A stretch of 64,000 nt of DNA from Cristatella mucedo (GCA_009760855.2 WPIO01000007.1:2696001-2760000), one strand, 5' to 3'; numbered from the stretch's first letter, positions 1 through 9,314 are shown. Notes: generated by a model from the letters alone, not told the origin. Numbers and translations are program-made.

Positions 1-309
1 TTATAAACGCAGAGCTGTACAATGTGCAATCAACCCCTAGCTTTGCCCAGCATATCTTTTAGGACGGCAAGTGGATCGCATCTACGACTTGCTCTGAGGC
101 GCATCGATCCACATAGCTGCACTTGGCTTGGGGGGGTGGGGGAGGTAAGAGGCATCCCCCAAACCGTGCTTATCAGAGCATGTGTCACAGGCAAACTTGT
201 GGTGGTACATGAAGACCGAAATGCATCCAGCTGCACGGAGGCATCGATTTGACCAATCGATCGCTGCGACAGATCTAGCAGAGAGGGAGCCGTGTGTGTG
301 TGTGTGTGC

Positions 310-347
<38 letters not shown>

Positions 348-761
348 GCGAGGGTATTTGTTTGTGTGTTGCTCAGGGCTGCTCCCGAGTGCGCAAGCGA
401 ATGTCGAACACCAGCTGCCGGGGGGGGGGGGGCTCGTGGGGTGGCATGGCGGCTGTGGTTCACGGGTCTCTGGTTGTACCTGGGCCCGTTCTGATTCCTG
501 CCGGGTCCAGCTGCAACAGCTGCTGCTCTAGTGTGTCAGTCTAGTGCCGACTGACAAGCTCTCTGCGTCGGCGACCTCTGCTCTTTGCACCAAGCTTGGC
601 TCAGCTCGTTGGCATGCCGACTCATTTGACATAGCCTACATGGCACTATGTGGGTTGTGAGACCCTTTCCTCCCCGCCGGGTTCCCCCTCCCTCAGAGCT
701 TTGCTCGGGTGATGCTGCAACGTTCTCCTCCTCCTCCTCTTCCGATCGCTTGCCATTCCAG
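1..761 (+). other. Intronic or upstream flank of the semaphorin gene
   Basis: No exon could be supported here. The first recognisable exon starts at 762 in mid-codon (phase 2), so the upstream semaphorin exons (signal peptide and proximal propeller) must lie before this window or, less likely, be hidden here. The stretch holds a (GT)n microsatellite and a run of 13 or so G at about 420-432. A C/T-rich tract at about 714-745 precedes the acceptor at 760-761. Confidence 0.5.
293..343. repeat. (GT)n microsatellite
   Basis: Nearly pure GT dinucleotide run interrupted by two GC steps. Short reading frames across it (Cys/Val or Thr/His runs) are artefacts. Confidence 0.95.
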
Positions 762-948
762 AAACAGCATCCGCGGCTCGGCGATCTGCGCATACGACCG
801 TGAGGCCCTGGCGGCGCCGTTCGGCGGCTCGCTCTATCTGCTCGACTCACACGATCCTCACATGGCGTCTCCGAAGGAGAGCCGCTGGACCTGGAGCGTT
901 CACTCCTTCGAGGGTCCCGCCAACCGGAATCGAGTGCATCCGGCGAAG
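762..948 (+). CDS. Semaphorin exon (Sema propeller strand region)
   Basis: The acceptor is a C/T-rich tract ending in AG at 760-761. Base 762 finishes a split codon (phase 2), and the frame then reads NSIRGSAICAYDREALAAPF, the conserved semaphorin segment that follows the YGVF region. The donor is AAG|GTAGCC at 949, phase 0. The stretch between this motif and the donor (LYLLDSHDPHMASPKESRW) replaces the family's usual 'F.G.FK.Q....W' and looks somewhat long. It continues correctly into the next exon's CTNDS. Confidence 0.88.
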
Positions 949-2703
949 GTAGCCAACCCTCTGTTTAGAGGCTTTTCTCTTGCTTTGCCGCTGGCCATCC
1001 AGGCTTCGCCGAGTGGCCCGGTAGTAGCTGCCCCGTCATTGCCTTGCTCGGAGTGGGGGCACACATATCCGCCATCTTGTCACTCGTGCTCAGAGTGGGG
1101 ACACACTGGCTGCCGAAGCAGCGCTCGCCCGCCGGAAGCTCTCGAATCTTGCCGTGCGACGGAGCAGTGGCGAGGTCGTGTATCCGTGCCTTGAACCGGC
1201 CAGCCGACCTCAGCCGGCGGTTTCTTTGCAGTGCACCAACGATTCAAGGCAGAGAGATCCGAGGGACGTCTACCCTCGCCAGGGCATGCTCACCGATCAG
1301 GCCAAGCCCATCAGCAACAGGCCGCTTTTCATTCAGACAGACCACTCGTGAGTGCCTGCTATGGGCCTCTCCGCTCCGCCGCTGCTACTGCTAGTGTGGC
1401 GCACAGATTGACACCAGCGCCGAGGCCAGTGGCCAGCGCTGAGGCCCCTTTCCCAACAGCCGTGGCCGGTGATAGGGGATGTGGTAGGGACCGCCGGGAG
1501 TCCACCACCCCGCCGTCTTGTCCTCCATCCTCTGGCGTGAATCGGTGTCCGACTCGTGAACGTCCGACTAACCGCCACGATGTGGTCAGTGTGTAACATT
1601 TGCGACATGCCTCGCACACGTCGCGATTAGTCGCCGACACCTTTCAACTTCATCGCCGTTAGTTGCATGACGATTACACGCTTGCTGTCAATTGGATGCC
1701 ATCGCGATTGAACCTTATTACCGCTGATCGTCATCGGGTCGGACGACGCTTGGCGTTTAGATGACATCACGCTGTTGAACGTCTTGGTGATCAAACGACA
1801 TCGCTTGTCACCCGCATTTCTTGCATGCTTGCAGTTATCAGATGACGCACATTCTCGTCGACTGGCAAGTTCGGGCTCTCGACGGCCGTTACTACGATGT
1901 GCTCTTCGTCGGAACCGGTCAGTTTCAGCCGGCACTCACCTGGCGGTGGCTGCCGCCTCGGGCAGTTCTCGGTGCCCGGCCATGGCCGTGGCGCCTGCAG
2001 CGAGCCACTGGCGTTGCCGCACGAGCCGCGCTCCCGCACGACGGCAGCTAGTGCGGCACCGGCAGCCGTGCTCTTCATCAAGCTGCTTCGTTGCTCGTCT
2101 CGGTCGTCAGATCGCTGGCGATCGCCGCCGCCGAGGCTGGCGATCGCCGCCGCCGAGGCTGGCGATCGCCGCCGCCGAGGCCACCGACGTCTTTTTTTCC
2201 CCGCAGACCACCGACGTCTTTTTCTCCCCGCAGACCACGGCACGATACTGAAGGTAGTGAACGTCGGCGGCAGCGATAGCGATCTCGCCTACACGATAAT
2301 CGAAAACCGCACCGTCACCGACGGCCAGGCGATAGGCGAGATGCGCCTGATCGATCGGGGCGGCCGCAAGGTCGTGCTCGTCAACACGTTCGAGAGCGTG
2401 ACGCAATTGGCGCTCGAGCTCTGCTTGCACAGCGCCACGTGCTCCGAGTGTGTCGCCCTGCGCGACCCCTACTGCTCGTGGGACTCGGAGCAGCGGCTGT
2501 GCGTCGCGTCGTACGACGGGTGAGCGAGACGAGCTGCTGCAGCCGCCAGCATCGATGGCAGCGCTGCATGCGGGCGCGGCAGCCGTGCGGCTGGCTGGCT
2601 TGCTTGCCAACTACGCAGGCCACGTGTGGCGGCCATGCGGGTCACTGTGTGGCTCGATTTGGTGCTGCATCAGGTCCGGTGTGACTTGGCATGCCACGCT
2701 GCA

Positions 2704-2774
<71 letters not shown>

Positions 2775-4032
2775 CGCGTGATCGTGCACGTCTGCGGCTG
2801 TGTGTGAGGGAGCGGCAGCTGCTGCTTGGTTAACGTGCTGAAATCGGAGAAGAAGCGACCGGCTGTTCAGCCGGTGTCACGACTCTGCCCATTCCAAGAA
2901 CTCGCCGTAACTTTCACGTGTCTCGGGCATGTCTCTTCTACCGTGCTCTGCGCTTGCGCTTCGTAGGAGTCAGAGTGCCAATGTGCAGAACATCAGAAGG
3001 GGTGTCGACAGTCGCTGCATCCTGCCACCTCAAGGTAGGCACGCTCGTGGCACGACCTGCTGCAGCTGCAGCAGGATTAGTTTCGACTTGTCTGCTCATG
3101 CTAGCGACATGGCGCAGCAGCTTTCGGGAGCCTCCAGCAGCTGCAGTTAGCCGGATCGTCGCCGCATGACGTTCTGTCTGTCCAACTATAGCATACCTCA
3201 CGTCATTCGTTCTTACCTTTTCAGTACCGGACGATGCTGACCGGAAGCCTACAGCTGCTGTGGCAGGGACCGCTGTCGCCACTTCGGCGACCTCAGCTGC
3301 ACCCACGCTGGCAGCAGATAAGGAACTCGGTGGCAAGGAACGAGGTGGGGTTCCTGCGCTTGCTCGCGACGTTGACCGGCGGCGTACTAGCTCTCAGGGC
3401 ACCGCTGAACGGCAGAGGCAGCCACCGCAGTTCGTGCTCGTCGGCTCTCTTGCTCTTGTCGTCTGCTTGCAAGCGGTCCAAGGGGCCGGTCAGGTCGGCG
3501 GCCCTCACGCCTGGGCCGAGAGCGCCGGCGGACAGCTCGAGCTGCGGCCCCGGCACTCCGGACCAAGCGCCGACCGGGCAGCGGTTGCCGCTAGGCGATG
3601 CCGCCGGCAGCGCCTCTGGAGGGCGTGAGCAGGAGCATTCTCTTCCCTGGCACTTTTGCAGCATCAAGCGGTGATGTGCCGCTGCTGCCTGGCGACGGCC
3701 CCCTGCCGGCGGAAGCAACGTCTCAAGAGATCGGCTCGGCCGAGCCGGAAGCTCGCCGCGGCACAGTGGAGCGAGCCGCCACTCAGTCGTGTCCGCTCTG
3801 CATCTACCTAGTGCCGGCCGGCGTGGCCGTGGCCGCCCTGGGCACGGGCTTCCTCCTCGGCTGGCTCAGCCGAGCCTACTGCTGCTCGGCGCGGCCTCTG
3901 TCGAAGCGGGCGACCGGTCGGCGCGACTCGACACTGCAGCTCGCCGACCAGTGCCTGCTCAAGGCGAACAACGCGCACAAGCAGTCAGGCGGCTTGCAGC
4001 TGTCTCCGCAGAGCAGCAAGGTGTACGTGTGA
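762..4032 (+). CDS. Transmembrane semaphorin, class-1-like (3' half of gene, 7 exons)
   Basis: Semaphorins are axon-guidance ligands or receptors that bind plexins through a seven-bladed Sema propeller. Seven exons with matching phases join into one open frame of about 409 codons ending at 4030-4032: 762-948, 1232-1347, 1835-1917, 2234-2519, 2967-3034, 3225-3344 (end uncertain), 3662-4032. In order they give the distal Sema domain (NSIRGSAICAY; NRPLFIQTD; ALDGRYYDVLFVGTDHGTI across a splice), the PSI domain (CSECVALRDPYCSWD), a low-complexity linker, one hydrophobic helix and a tail of about 50 residues ending KVYV. No Ig domain or thrombospondin repeats follow the PSI. With a single TM and short tail this fits invertebrate class 1, although class 6 shares the layout. 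The start, signal peptide and proximal propeller are outside the window. Two N-glycosylation sequons are visible (NDS in exon 2, NRT in exon 4). Exon assignment is inferred from sequence, not from transcripts. Confidence 0.9.
1232..1347 (+). CDS. Semaphorin exon (CxNDS to PLFIQTDHS)
   Basis: The acceptor TTTCTTTGCAG ends at 1231. The exon opens in phase 0 with CTNDSR, matching the semaphorin 'PGxCVNDS' segment and containing an N-glycosylation sequon. It ends with NRPLFIQTDHS at the donor CTC|GTGAGT (1348), phase 2. The preceding intron (949-1231) carries a degenerate direct repeat of about 40 bp (around 1045-1105). Confidence 0.88.
1835..1917 (+). CDS. Semaphorin exon (YQMTHILVDW...DVLFVGT)
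   Basis: The acceptor CATGCTTGCAG ends at 1834. The first base completes the Ser codon split by the previous donor, giving the frame S-YQMTHILVDWQVRALDG, which is highly diagnostic of semaphorins. The donor ACCG|GTCAGT (1918) is phase 1, so the next exon begins inside the Asp of VGTD. At 83 bp it is short, but frame and homology agree on both sides. Confidence 0.9.
2117..2182 (+). repeat. 22-bp tandem repeat, 3 copies, intronic
   Basis: Three consecutive copies of a 22-bp GC-rich unit (starts GGCGATCGCC) lie immediately upstream of the duplicated splice acceptor. The copies differ only at the last base. They fall inside the intron 1918-2206/2233 and are open in frame, producing an accidental Arg-rich reading frame. 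Confidence 0.9.
2183..2236 (+). promoter_or_regulatory. Tandemly duplicated 3' splice site (two acceptors 27 bp apart)
   Basis: A 27-bp unit is present twice (2183-2209 and 2210-2236) with one mismatch. Each copy holds a pyrimidine tract and CCCCGCAG|ACC. The acceptors end at 2206 and 2233. Because 27 is a multiple of 3 and the extra unit has no stop, either acceptor keeps the semaphorin frame. The upstream one would insert nine residues (DHRRLFLPA) just before the conserved DHGTILK. Confidence 0.85.
2234..2519 (+). CDS. Semaphorin exon: last propeller blade and PSI domain
   Basis: Starts inside a phase-1 codon, giving VGT-DHGTILKVVNV, the canonical semaphorin blade motif, then runs to the PSI (plexin-semaphorin-integrin) cysteine-rich domain: CLHSATCSECVALRDPYC followed by SWD and C. 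The DPYCSWD core and Cys spacing are typical. An N-glycosylation sequon (NRT) lies upstream of the PSI. The donor is GACGG|GTGAGC at 2520, phase 2. If the upstream acceptor is used the exon starts at 2207. It is the most strongly identified exon in the window. Confidence 0.95.
2708..2772. repeat. (GT)n microsatellite in semaphorin intron
   Basis: Uninterrupted GT run of about 65 bp in the intron between the PSI exon and the next exon. Confidence 0.97.
2967..3034 (+). CDS. Semaphorin exon (end of PSI domain)
   Basis: The acceptor GCTTCGTAG ends at 2966. The first base completes the Gly codon split at 2519, giving SYDG-SQSANVQNIRRGVDSRC. This matches the family pattern of an aromatic/Gln-Asn segment followed by 'xGxxxxC', the last PSI cysteine. 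The donor is CAAG|GTAGGC at 3035, phase 1. Short (68 bp) but phase-consistent on both sides. Confidence 0.75.
3225..3344 (+). CDS. Semaphorin exon: Ser/Ala/Pro-rich extracellular linker (3' end uncertain)
   Basis: The acceptor TACCTTTTCAG ends at 3224 and the exon continues in phase 1 as a low-complexity Ala/Thr/Ser-rich stretch, as expected between PSI and membrane. Two phase-1 donors could end it: CGAG|GTGGGG at 3345 (used here) or GCCG|GTCAGG at 3489. The second would add 48 residues including a hydrophobic segment (FVLVGSLALVVCL). If neither is used the frame runs to a stop at 3626-3628. Confidence 0.6.
3662..4032 (+). CDS. Semaphorin terminal exon: transmembrane helix and cytoplasmic tail
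   Basis: The acceptor CACTTTTGCAG ends at 3661, phase 1. The encoded segment is acidic and Pro-rich, then has one hydrophobic helix of about 23 residues (CIYLVPAGVAVAALGTGFLL, about 3798-3862). Two Cys (possible palmitoylation) and a basic stop-transfer region (RPLSKRATGRR) follow. A polar tail ends in KVYV and a TGA at 4030-4032. The single-pass type I topology is that of transmembrane semaphorins. The tail shows no motif I can assign. Confidence 0.8.
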
Positions 4033-5220
4033 CGGCCGCTGGCGGCTGCAAAGGCGGAGGCCGATCGGAGGACGCTGGCGCCTGAGCCTGAGCGCAGGCT
4101 GTGGCGGCGCAGGACGACTGCAGTCGTCATCGTTCAAGTGCCCCACGTCCCCTTCCGGATGCCGGCTCTCGTGCGCGCGCGAGCCGGCATCGCCTTCTGG
4201 CGACGCCGTCGATTGCTCGGCAGCGAGTCGAAGCAGCTCACAGCCGAGTCGCCCACGATGCTGACGTCGCTACTGCCGCCCAATCGGCCTCGTCGACAGG
4301 AAGCTCAACCCGACGGAAACCGAAGAGAAGAGAGATGCAGCGGCAGCGTTTTCGATGCTGCTCCCGGGTGCATGCCGAGGCAGCAGCAGCAGCAGCCGTT
4401 GAGCGCCGTGCACGGAGTTCAGGGTTCAGGGGCCGGGAACCAGCAGCAGTCCGGCGATCGGCGGGCAGAGTTCCGCCGCCGGCCGGCCGGCCACCGTAGC
4501 ACGCTCGTGCCTGGCGATCGCATCACACGAGAGCTCGGTTTGCGGTGGGCAGGGCCGTCGGTGGCGCCCGCCTCAGTAGCTCGCGGCGGCTGCTGCGCCG
4601 ACCGCACGCTCGTTGCCGCGCTTGATTGGTTAGTGCGATCGTGCAGCGGGGAAAGTGCAATGTCGACGACCCGAGCCGGCAGCCGGCCATATGAGCTGAG
4701 CGGCCATGCGCGGGTCGGCGTGGCTGATGCCACTGCGCACGCGCTCGGTCGACGAGGCGTTGCTGCTGCTCACTGTCGCTGTCAGCGATATTCTGCATGC
4801 TTGTATGCGTGCATAGGACGACGACACCGCTGTCTTCCGGCTTTTCGAAACGCCGATGACCGTGACACACGAACCACGTAACACACGTAACCCACGGGGG
4901 AACGAAAATCGTGGTCGCCGCTTCGAGAGAGCGAGGCCTCGGTGAGGCCACACTTGAGAGTGGTGCGGTTCGGATGCTGCAACCTCGGGCCGGCTCGAAG
5001 CTGTTCGCACTTGCACGCATCGCTTCGAGTCGGACCGAGGTTGCAGCGGCGGCTGCTGCCAGCAGCAGCGGAGGCAGCTGCAACCGCACGATGCTGCTTT
5101 CAGCTGCTCTGTCCCCTTTTATCTTTTTTTTAACACGTGGCCATGCCTGTTTGCAAGTTTTCAACGCCTTATCGAGATTTATTTTTATACAGCAGGCAGC
5201 GGCAAGCGTTTTGCAATAAA
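4033..5220 (+). other. Probable semaphorin 3'UTR
   Basis: GC-rich, CAG/GCA-rich sequence with no supported coding frame between the stop codon and the first good AATAAA. Several long Arg/Ala/Ser-rich frames occur on both strands and look like composition artefacts. The assignment as UTR is inferred from position. Confidence 0.55.
5215..5220 (+). terminator. AATAAA polyadenylation signal (likely semaphorin 3' end)
   Basis: First AATAAA after the semaphorin stop, in a locally T-rich context. A second AATAAA lies at 6482-6487 and could serve a longer transcript. Confidence 0.5.
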
Positions 5221-7041
5221 ACTCGTTCCGCGTCTAACCGAGCGTAATGTCGTTCTTTTTTCCAAAAGCAGCGCTTCCCGCTGCTGCTTGCAATTGGCCT
5301 CTTTTATCACATGGCTCCCAGCATGCTGTGCTTAGTGACGACGGCTCGTCTTGCAGTCGTCCTGCGTCGAGCTAAGTGGCGTCACTTACACTCGACAGTC
5401 GATATCGCTTGGATGGCCTACTTGTCTCATTCTTTCGGACAATTTCGTTTTGAATTCGACTTCAGCAGCTCACCGAGCTTGCAACAACCTCCGGCAGGAA
5501 GCCGTCGGTGAGTGGTTGGTGTGCTGCGAGGGTGCGGGCAGCTAGCTGCCTGTGGCCGTCACTAAAGGCTCAAGCCCTCAGGCCTGCCTCGGCCTCTGGC
5601 TCGTTCTGCACTCGGTCAGCTGCCCGGCTGGGCATCGTAACGGAGAGCGAACAGGATTGCGGTTGCATCTCAGTAGGCAGCTCCTCGACTGGTGGAGTGC
5701 TTCATCGCTGCTGCTGCCCACAGATACTGCAGCTGACTGATACTGCAGCTTAGTTGGCTTCGACGAGAAAGAGAGAGGGAGAGAGTTGACCCCGAGAGCT
5801 CTTTACTGAAGGAATGCCCCACTCCTGATGCCAGGTCGGAAGGACGGCAGCGTGCATCCTGCATGATGTGCAGACCCTTCCTTTTTTCAGATGTTCCTTT
5901 TCCTATCGTGAGCGCTTGTGCGCGCGCGCCCTCGCGCTAAATGCCGAGCTATTCGGTTGCTGTGTCAGTGGTGCCAGGTTGTGAGGCTCTCACCCGGAAC
6001 CCGCGTGAGGGCAGTGTGCATGTATTCGACGACACGTGACTCACATGGCTGACTGGTATGAAGGAACCCCACTTGCGACGAGGCTTGGTCAGACCGGGCC
6101 GACCAACTGCAGCACCAGTCGGCTGCACGCATGCGTGCAGTGCCTGTGCCTCGGCCAACCGCCTTCACCACCGCCCGGCGGACGCACGCTGGCCCACTCC
6201 GGCGACTCCTGTGTCTTCTTCCGCATGATGCTGACTGTCGGACGATTCTCGTTGGCTGCCAAGCTAATGGCAGCGAAAGTGGTCTATAGTGCAAAGGGCA
6301 AGGGCAGGCATGTGCCGACGCACTTGGACCGAAAGAACGACTTGCTTCGAACTCGCCGGCTTCATTCTGCACCGGAGCAGAGTCACTGCTGGACTGACCA
6401 TTGGCTAGCCTGTATCACCGGCCGGCACCGTGTCGGCCATTGTTTTCTTCGGCACCTTGCTTTGTTACCCGGTTGTTGTTAAATAAACAGTGGGCAGAAA
6501 AGCTTGCTTTAATGTAGCTGTTATATTGTAGCCGCTTGTCCAGGTAGCACTAACTAAGCTGCTAAACTTGTTTAATGAACTTGCTACTTTTGTGACGTGT
6601 TTCAATGGTCCGCTGCAACATTGAGCAAAGTGCTAATCAGCATCGACTGTGCCTAGTTTAATAAACAAGCGACTGCTCTGAGCAGTCTGCTCTCTGAGAT
6701 AACACGAAGTGAAGTGCTTTGCCTTGCGTGCTGTGCTATGCTCCGGCCAGCACGCCCAGCCCCGGGCTCACTCGGCCGAATCACTGGCTGCCTGCCTGCC
6801 TGCCGAAGGCTGCACCGAACGCGTGCGTGCAGCCTCAGGACAGCGAGCGCCGGATGCTCAGCTGCAGCCGCGGGCTGCTGCTCTGCCACCATCACGCCGA
6901 GTTAGCCCTCGGCGTTTAGCTGAGCAGAGGTGCCAGGTGGGCGCCTAAACTAGCTGAGAGGTCACCTCCGGGTCAGCAGCAGAGGCTGCTGCTCGGCCGG
7001 AAGCGCTGGCTCCCTCGATGCGTCTGCTCGGGCTGCCGCGC
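5221..7041. other. Unannotated sequence
   Basis: No gene, SINE or LINE match seen. It contains the alternative AATAAA at 6482-6487 and a GC-rich patch at about 6740-7040. Confidence 0.4.
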
Positions 7042-7080
7042 CTTTGTACATGCGGCTGCTGTGCCGCCGCATGTACAAAG
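7042..7080. repeat. Perfect inverted repeat: 15-bp stem, 9-nt loop
   Basis: 7042-7056 (CTTTGTACATGCGGC) is the exact reverse complement of 7066-7080, separated by nine bases. It is not part of any repeat family recognised here. Confidence 0.85.
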
Positions 7081-7335
7081 CTGCAACTGTTCAACCGAAT
7101 CAAAGAAACTTGAGTCAGGTTCACGGCCGGATGAGTTTTCAAACCCTGTCGAAACAGGCTCTGAGTGCCGGCCTGAGCTCTTCCCTGATGGGGCTGCGCG
7201 TTGGCGGCTGCCTGCTGCCCTTTTTTTGGGATGGAGGGAGGGAGAAAGGGGACGAACACTGTCCAGAAAAGAGCTCAACGCATGCCGGTCCTTCAGCAGG
7301 AAGATTGAAATCAGTGCTTCAAGTATGTAAGGCTG

Positions 7336-7450
7336 CCCTGGCTTGGCCTACGGGTTAGGGTGCTAGCTTGTGATGATGGAGGTCAAGGTGAATACATTTG
7401 ATGATCGAGGTCGTAGGCTCGAGTCCTTTGGCATACGTGAAGAGCACGGA
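7336..7450 (+). mobile_element. S1 SINE fragment (head only)
   Basis: tRNA-derived head with a box A-like segment (TTGGCCTACGGGTTAGGG) and a box B-like segment (AGGCTCGAGTCC). It shares the 'GAGGTCAAGGTGAATACATT' internal region with other S1 copies. The 3' hairpin is missing: it is cut at about 7450 where the chimeric element begins. Confidence 0.65.
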
Positions 7451-7451
7451 T

Positions 7452-8448
7452 ACAGTTTGAAGTGATGTCCTGTGGGTCCGTTTAGGCCTGAGTACCTTAC
7501 ATTTGAAAAGTTCACCACGAACGCTCGGTTCGGGTGGTCGGGTTTTTCAAAAAATATCATTTTGGTTTGGCCCAGTGGTTAAGGTGCTCTCCCCGATCAA
7601 GATCTGGCCAAGGTCGTGGGCTTGAGCCCCATTGCGTGTGTGATGCGCCTGAATAGAGATTAGGTTCTCTTAGGGCGCTATACAAATGAATTATATTTAT
7701 ATATTTATTTTGAGCTCGATGTAATACTTCCGGTGTAAGTAGGTCTTACAAAATAGTTGTATTTACCATGTTCCGTTCATCTGCTAACCACCAAAACTTG
7801 GGATTGCATTTACAACTAGTTTGTCTTTTAACTGGCATATCTCCAAAACCTGAAATTGTTTGACCGTTTTCGAAATTTGTCTGAGGGTGGGGAGTTATCC
7901 CCACCCCTTATAGGAGTTATCTCCTTCACTGCACATGAGCGCGTGTCTCCTTTGCTAAAAGAGCTAGGATGGATGCCGGTTGAGCAACGGATACAGACCA
8001 AAGTTTTTACGCTGACACTCAAGGCCCGCCACGGCTGGGCTCCTTCGTACCTAGCTGAACTGCTGCATCAGTTTCAGCCTGTTCGCACCCTCAGGTCCTG
8101 TGTGGACAATAAATTAGCTGCTCCATTCCTCCGCTTAAAGACCGTTGGCCACAGAAGCTTTAGCTCTGCAGGTCCTAGACTGTGGAACTCGCTTCCACAA
8201 TTCTTACGAAACGGCAACTGCTCTCCTACTGCCGACTATGGCTCATCCTTTTCAGCGGTCCTGAGCAGCTACTTCAATGCTACTCACTACTTCAACTGCT
8301 CTCCTGACTCTGCTATGCTTCCCACTTTCTCTTTGTTGCGTGAGACGAAGTCTGTTGGCTACCGAATGCATACCGAAAGCCGTAACACTCACATGGTCTT
8401 CATGACTTTGTGGAGTTACAGACGGAGATGCATTACATTACATTACAT
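7452..8448 (+). mobile_element. Chimeric retroelement copy 1: unknown body + S1 SINE + family B 3' end
   Basis: Four parts in order: body 7452-7563; S1 SINE about 7564-7716; body to about 7930; then the C-terminal part of a family B LINE, reading KELGWMPVEQRI, LLHQFQPVRTLRSC and PRLWNSLPQFLRN, ending in the 3' segment TGTGGAGTTACAGACGGAG and (CATTA)n. The inverted counterpart at 34138-35160 has the same order. Over 7721-7860 the two read as identical, and the SINE differs at about one base. This copy is shorter at its 5' end, as expected for 5'-truncated reverse transcription, and lacks about 44 bp near 8376. Confidence 0.75.
7564..7716 (+). mobile_element. S1 SINE (full length) inside the chimeric element
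   Basis: Head TTGGCCCAGTGGTTAAGG (box A-like), GTGGGCTTGAGCCCC (box B-like), then the 3' hairpin GCGCCTG...AGAGATTAGGTTCTCT...GGGCGC and an AT-rich tail. Confidence 0.85.
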
Positions 8449-8675
8449 TAAAGGGGAGTTCACCGGTTGCAAAATGTATCCTCTTCAGCTTCTAGGGCTG
8501 GAGCTGGAGCTCATTCACAGATGCCGGATCTGGGATCTGGGATCTGGCGCCGACTGACGCAGGTAACTGGCGCATTGCCACGGCATGCCTCAGGTTTCCG
8601 GCTTTCGCAACATGCCGAAGCGGCTATCTAGAGTCTAGATACTCGGAAGAAACTAGGTCTGTCCGGATTCTAGAC
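8449..8675. other. Unannotated sequence
   Basis: No gene seen. A short GGGATCT direct repeat lies around 8524-8546. Confidence 0.35.
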
Positions 8676-8812
8676 TACCAGTGGTTAAGGTGCTTGCCCC
8701 GACCGAGGCCAAGATGAATTCGGTTGATTATCGAGGTCGTGCTCGAGCTCCGTGGCAGATGAAGAGCTCCTGAATAGAGATTAAGATTTCTAAGGGATGC
8801 TGTACAAATTAA
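8676..8812 (+). mobile_element. S1 SINE
   Basis: Matches other S1 copies from CAGTGGTTAAGGTGCTTG to the 3' hairpin (GAATAGAGATTAAG...TTTCTAAGGGA). The hairpin is decayed. The tail runs straight into a compound microsatellite. Confidence 0.8.
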
Positions 8813-8814
8813 CA

Positions 8815-8885
<71 letters not shown>

Positions 8886-8886
8886 G
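8813..8886. repeat. Compound microsatellite (CACG)n(CA)n(TA)n
   Basis: About 35 bp of CACG units, then CA, then TA. It abuts the 3' end of an S1 SINE. Confidence 0.95.
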
Positions 8887-9228
8887 GTTATATGGTAGGG
8901 GGAACTTACTTACTAAGAAGCTTGGAAGTAATGAGTAAAGTCTACTCTTTGGCTAGGCCCTAGGGAGGCGATAACCTGACAGTTGACTTAGTGTTGGGGC
9001 ACTGACATGCAATGCATATGCAATGCCCCCTAAGAGAACTCAATCTGCTGATATCAAGGTGGACTGCCCAGGATGTAAGGTGCTCTGAACTACGATTGAC
9101 ACTTGCTAAATGACCTACCAAAGCAATGGTTGCCACAGCCATGCTGCATAGCACTCTCTATCGGTTGTCACGCTTGCCATTTTTATTCCGATATCATCCG
9201 TGCTCGTCCGTGATCAATGTCGTCCTAC

Positions 9229-9283
9229 ACACACACACGCACACACACACACGCACGCACGCGCACGCACGCACGCGCGCGCG

Positions 9284-9314
<31 letters not shown>

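Noticed and set aside
1791-2243. Minus-strand 150-codon frame opposite the semaphorin exons
   Set aside because: Antisense shadow of real exons and of the 22-bp and 27-bp repeats.
1775-2251. Plus-strand 158-codon frame through the semaphorin intron
   Set aside because: It reads in the wrong frame for the semaphorin exons; phase-consistent exons at 1835-1917 and 2234-2519 explain the homology.
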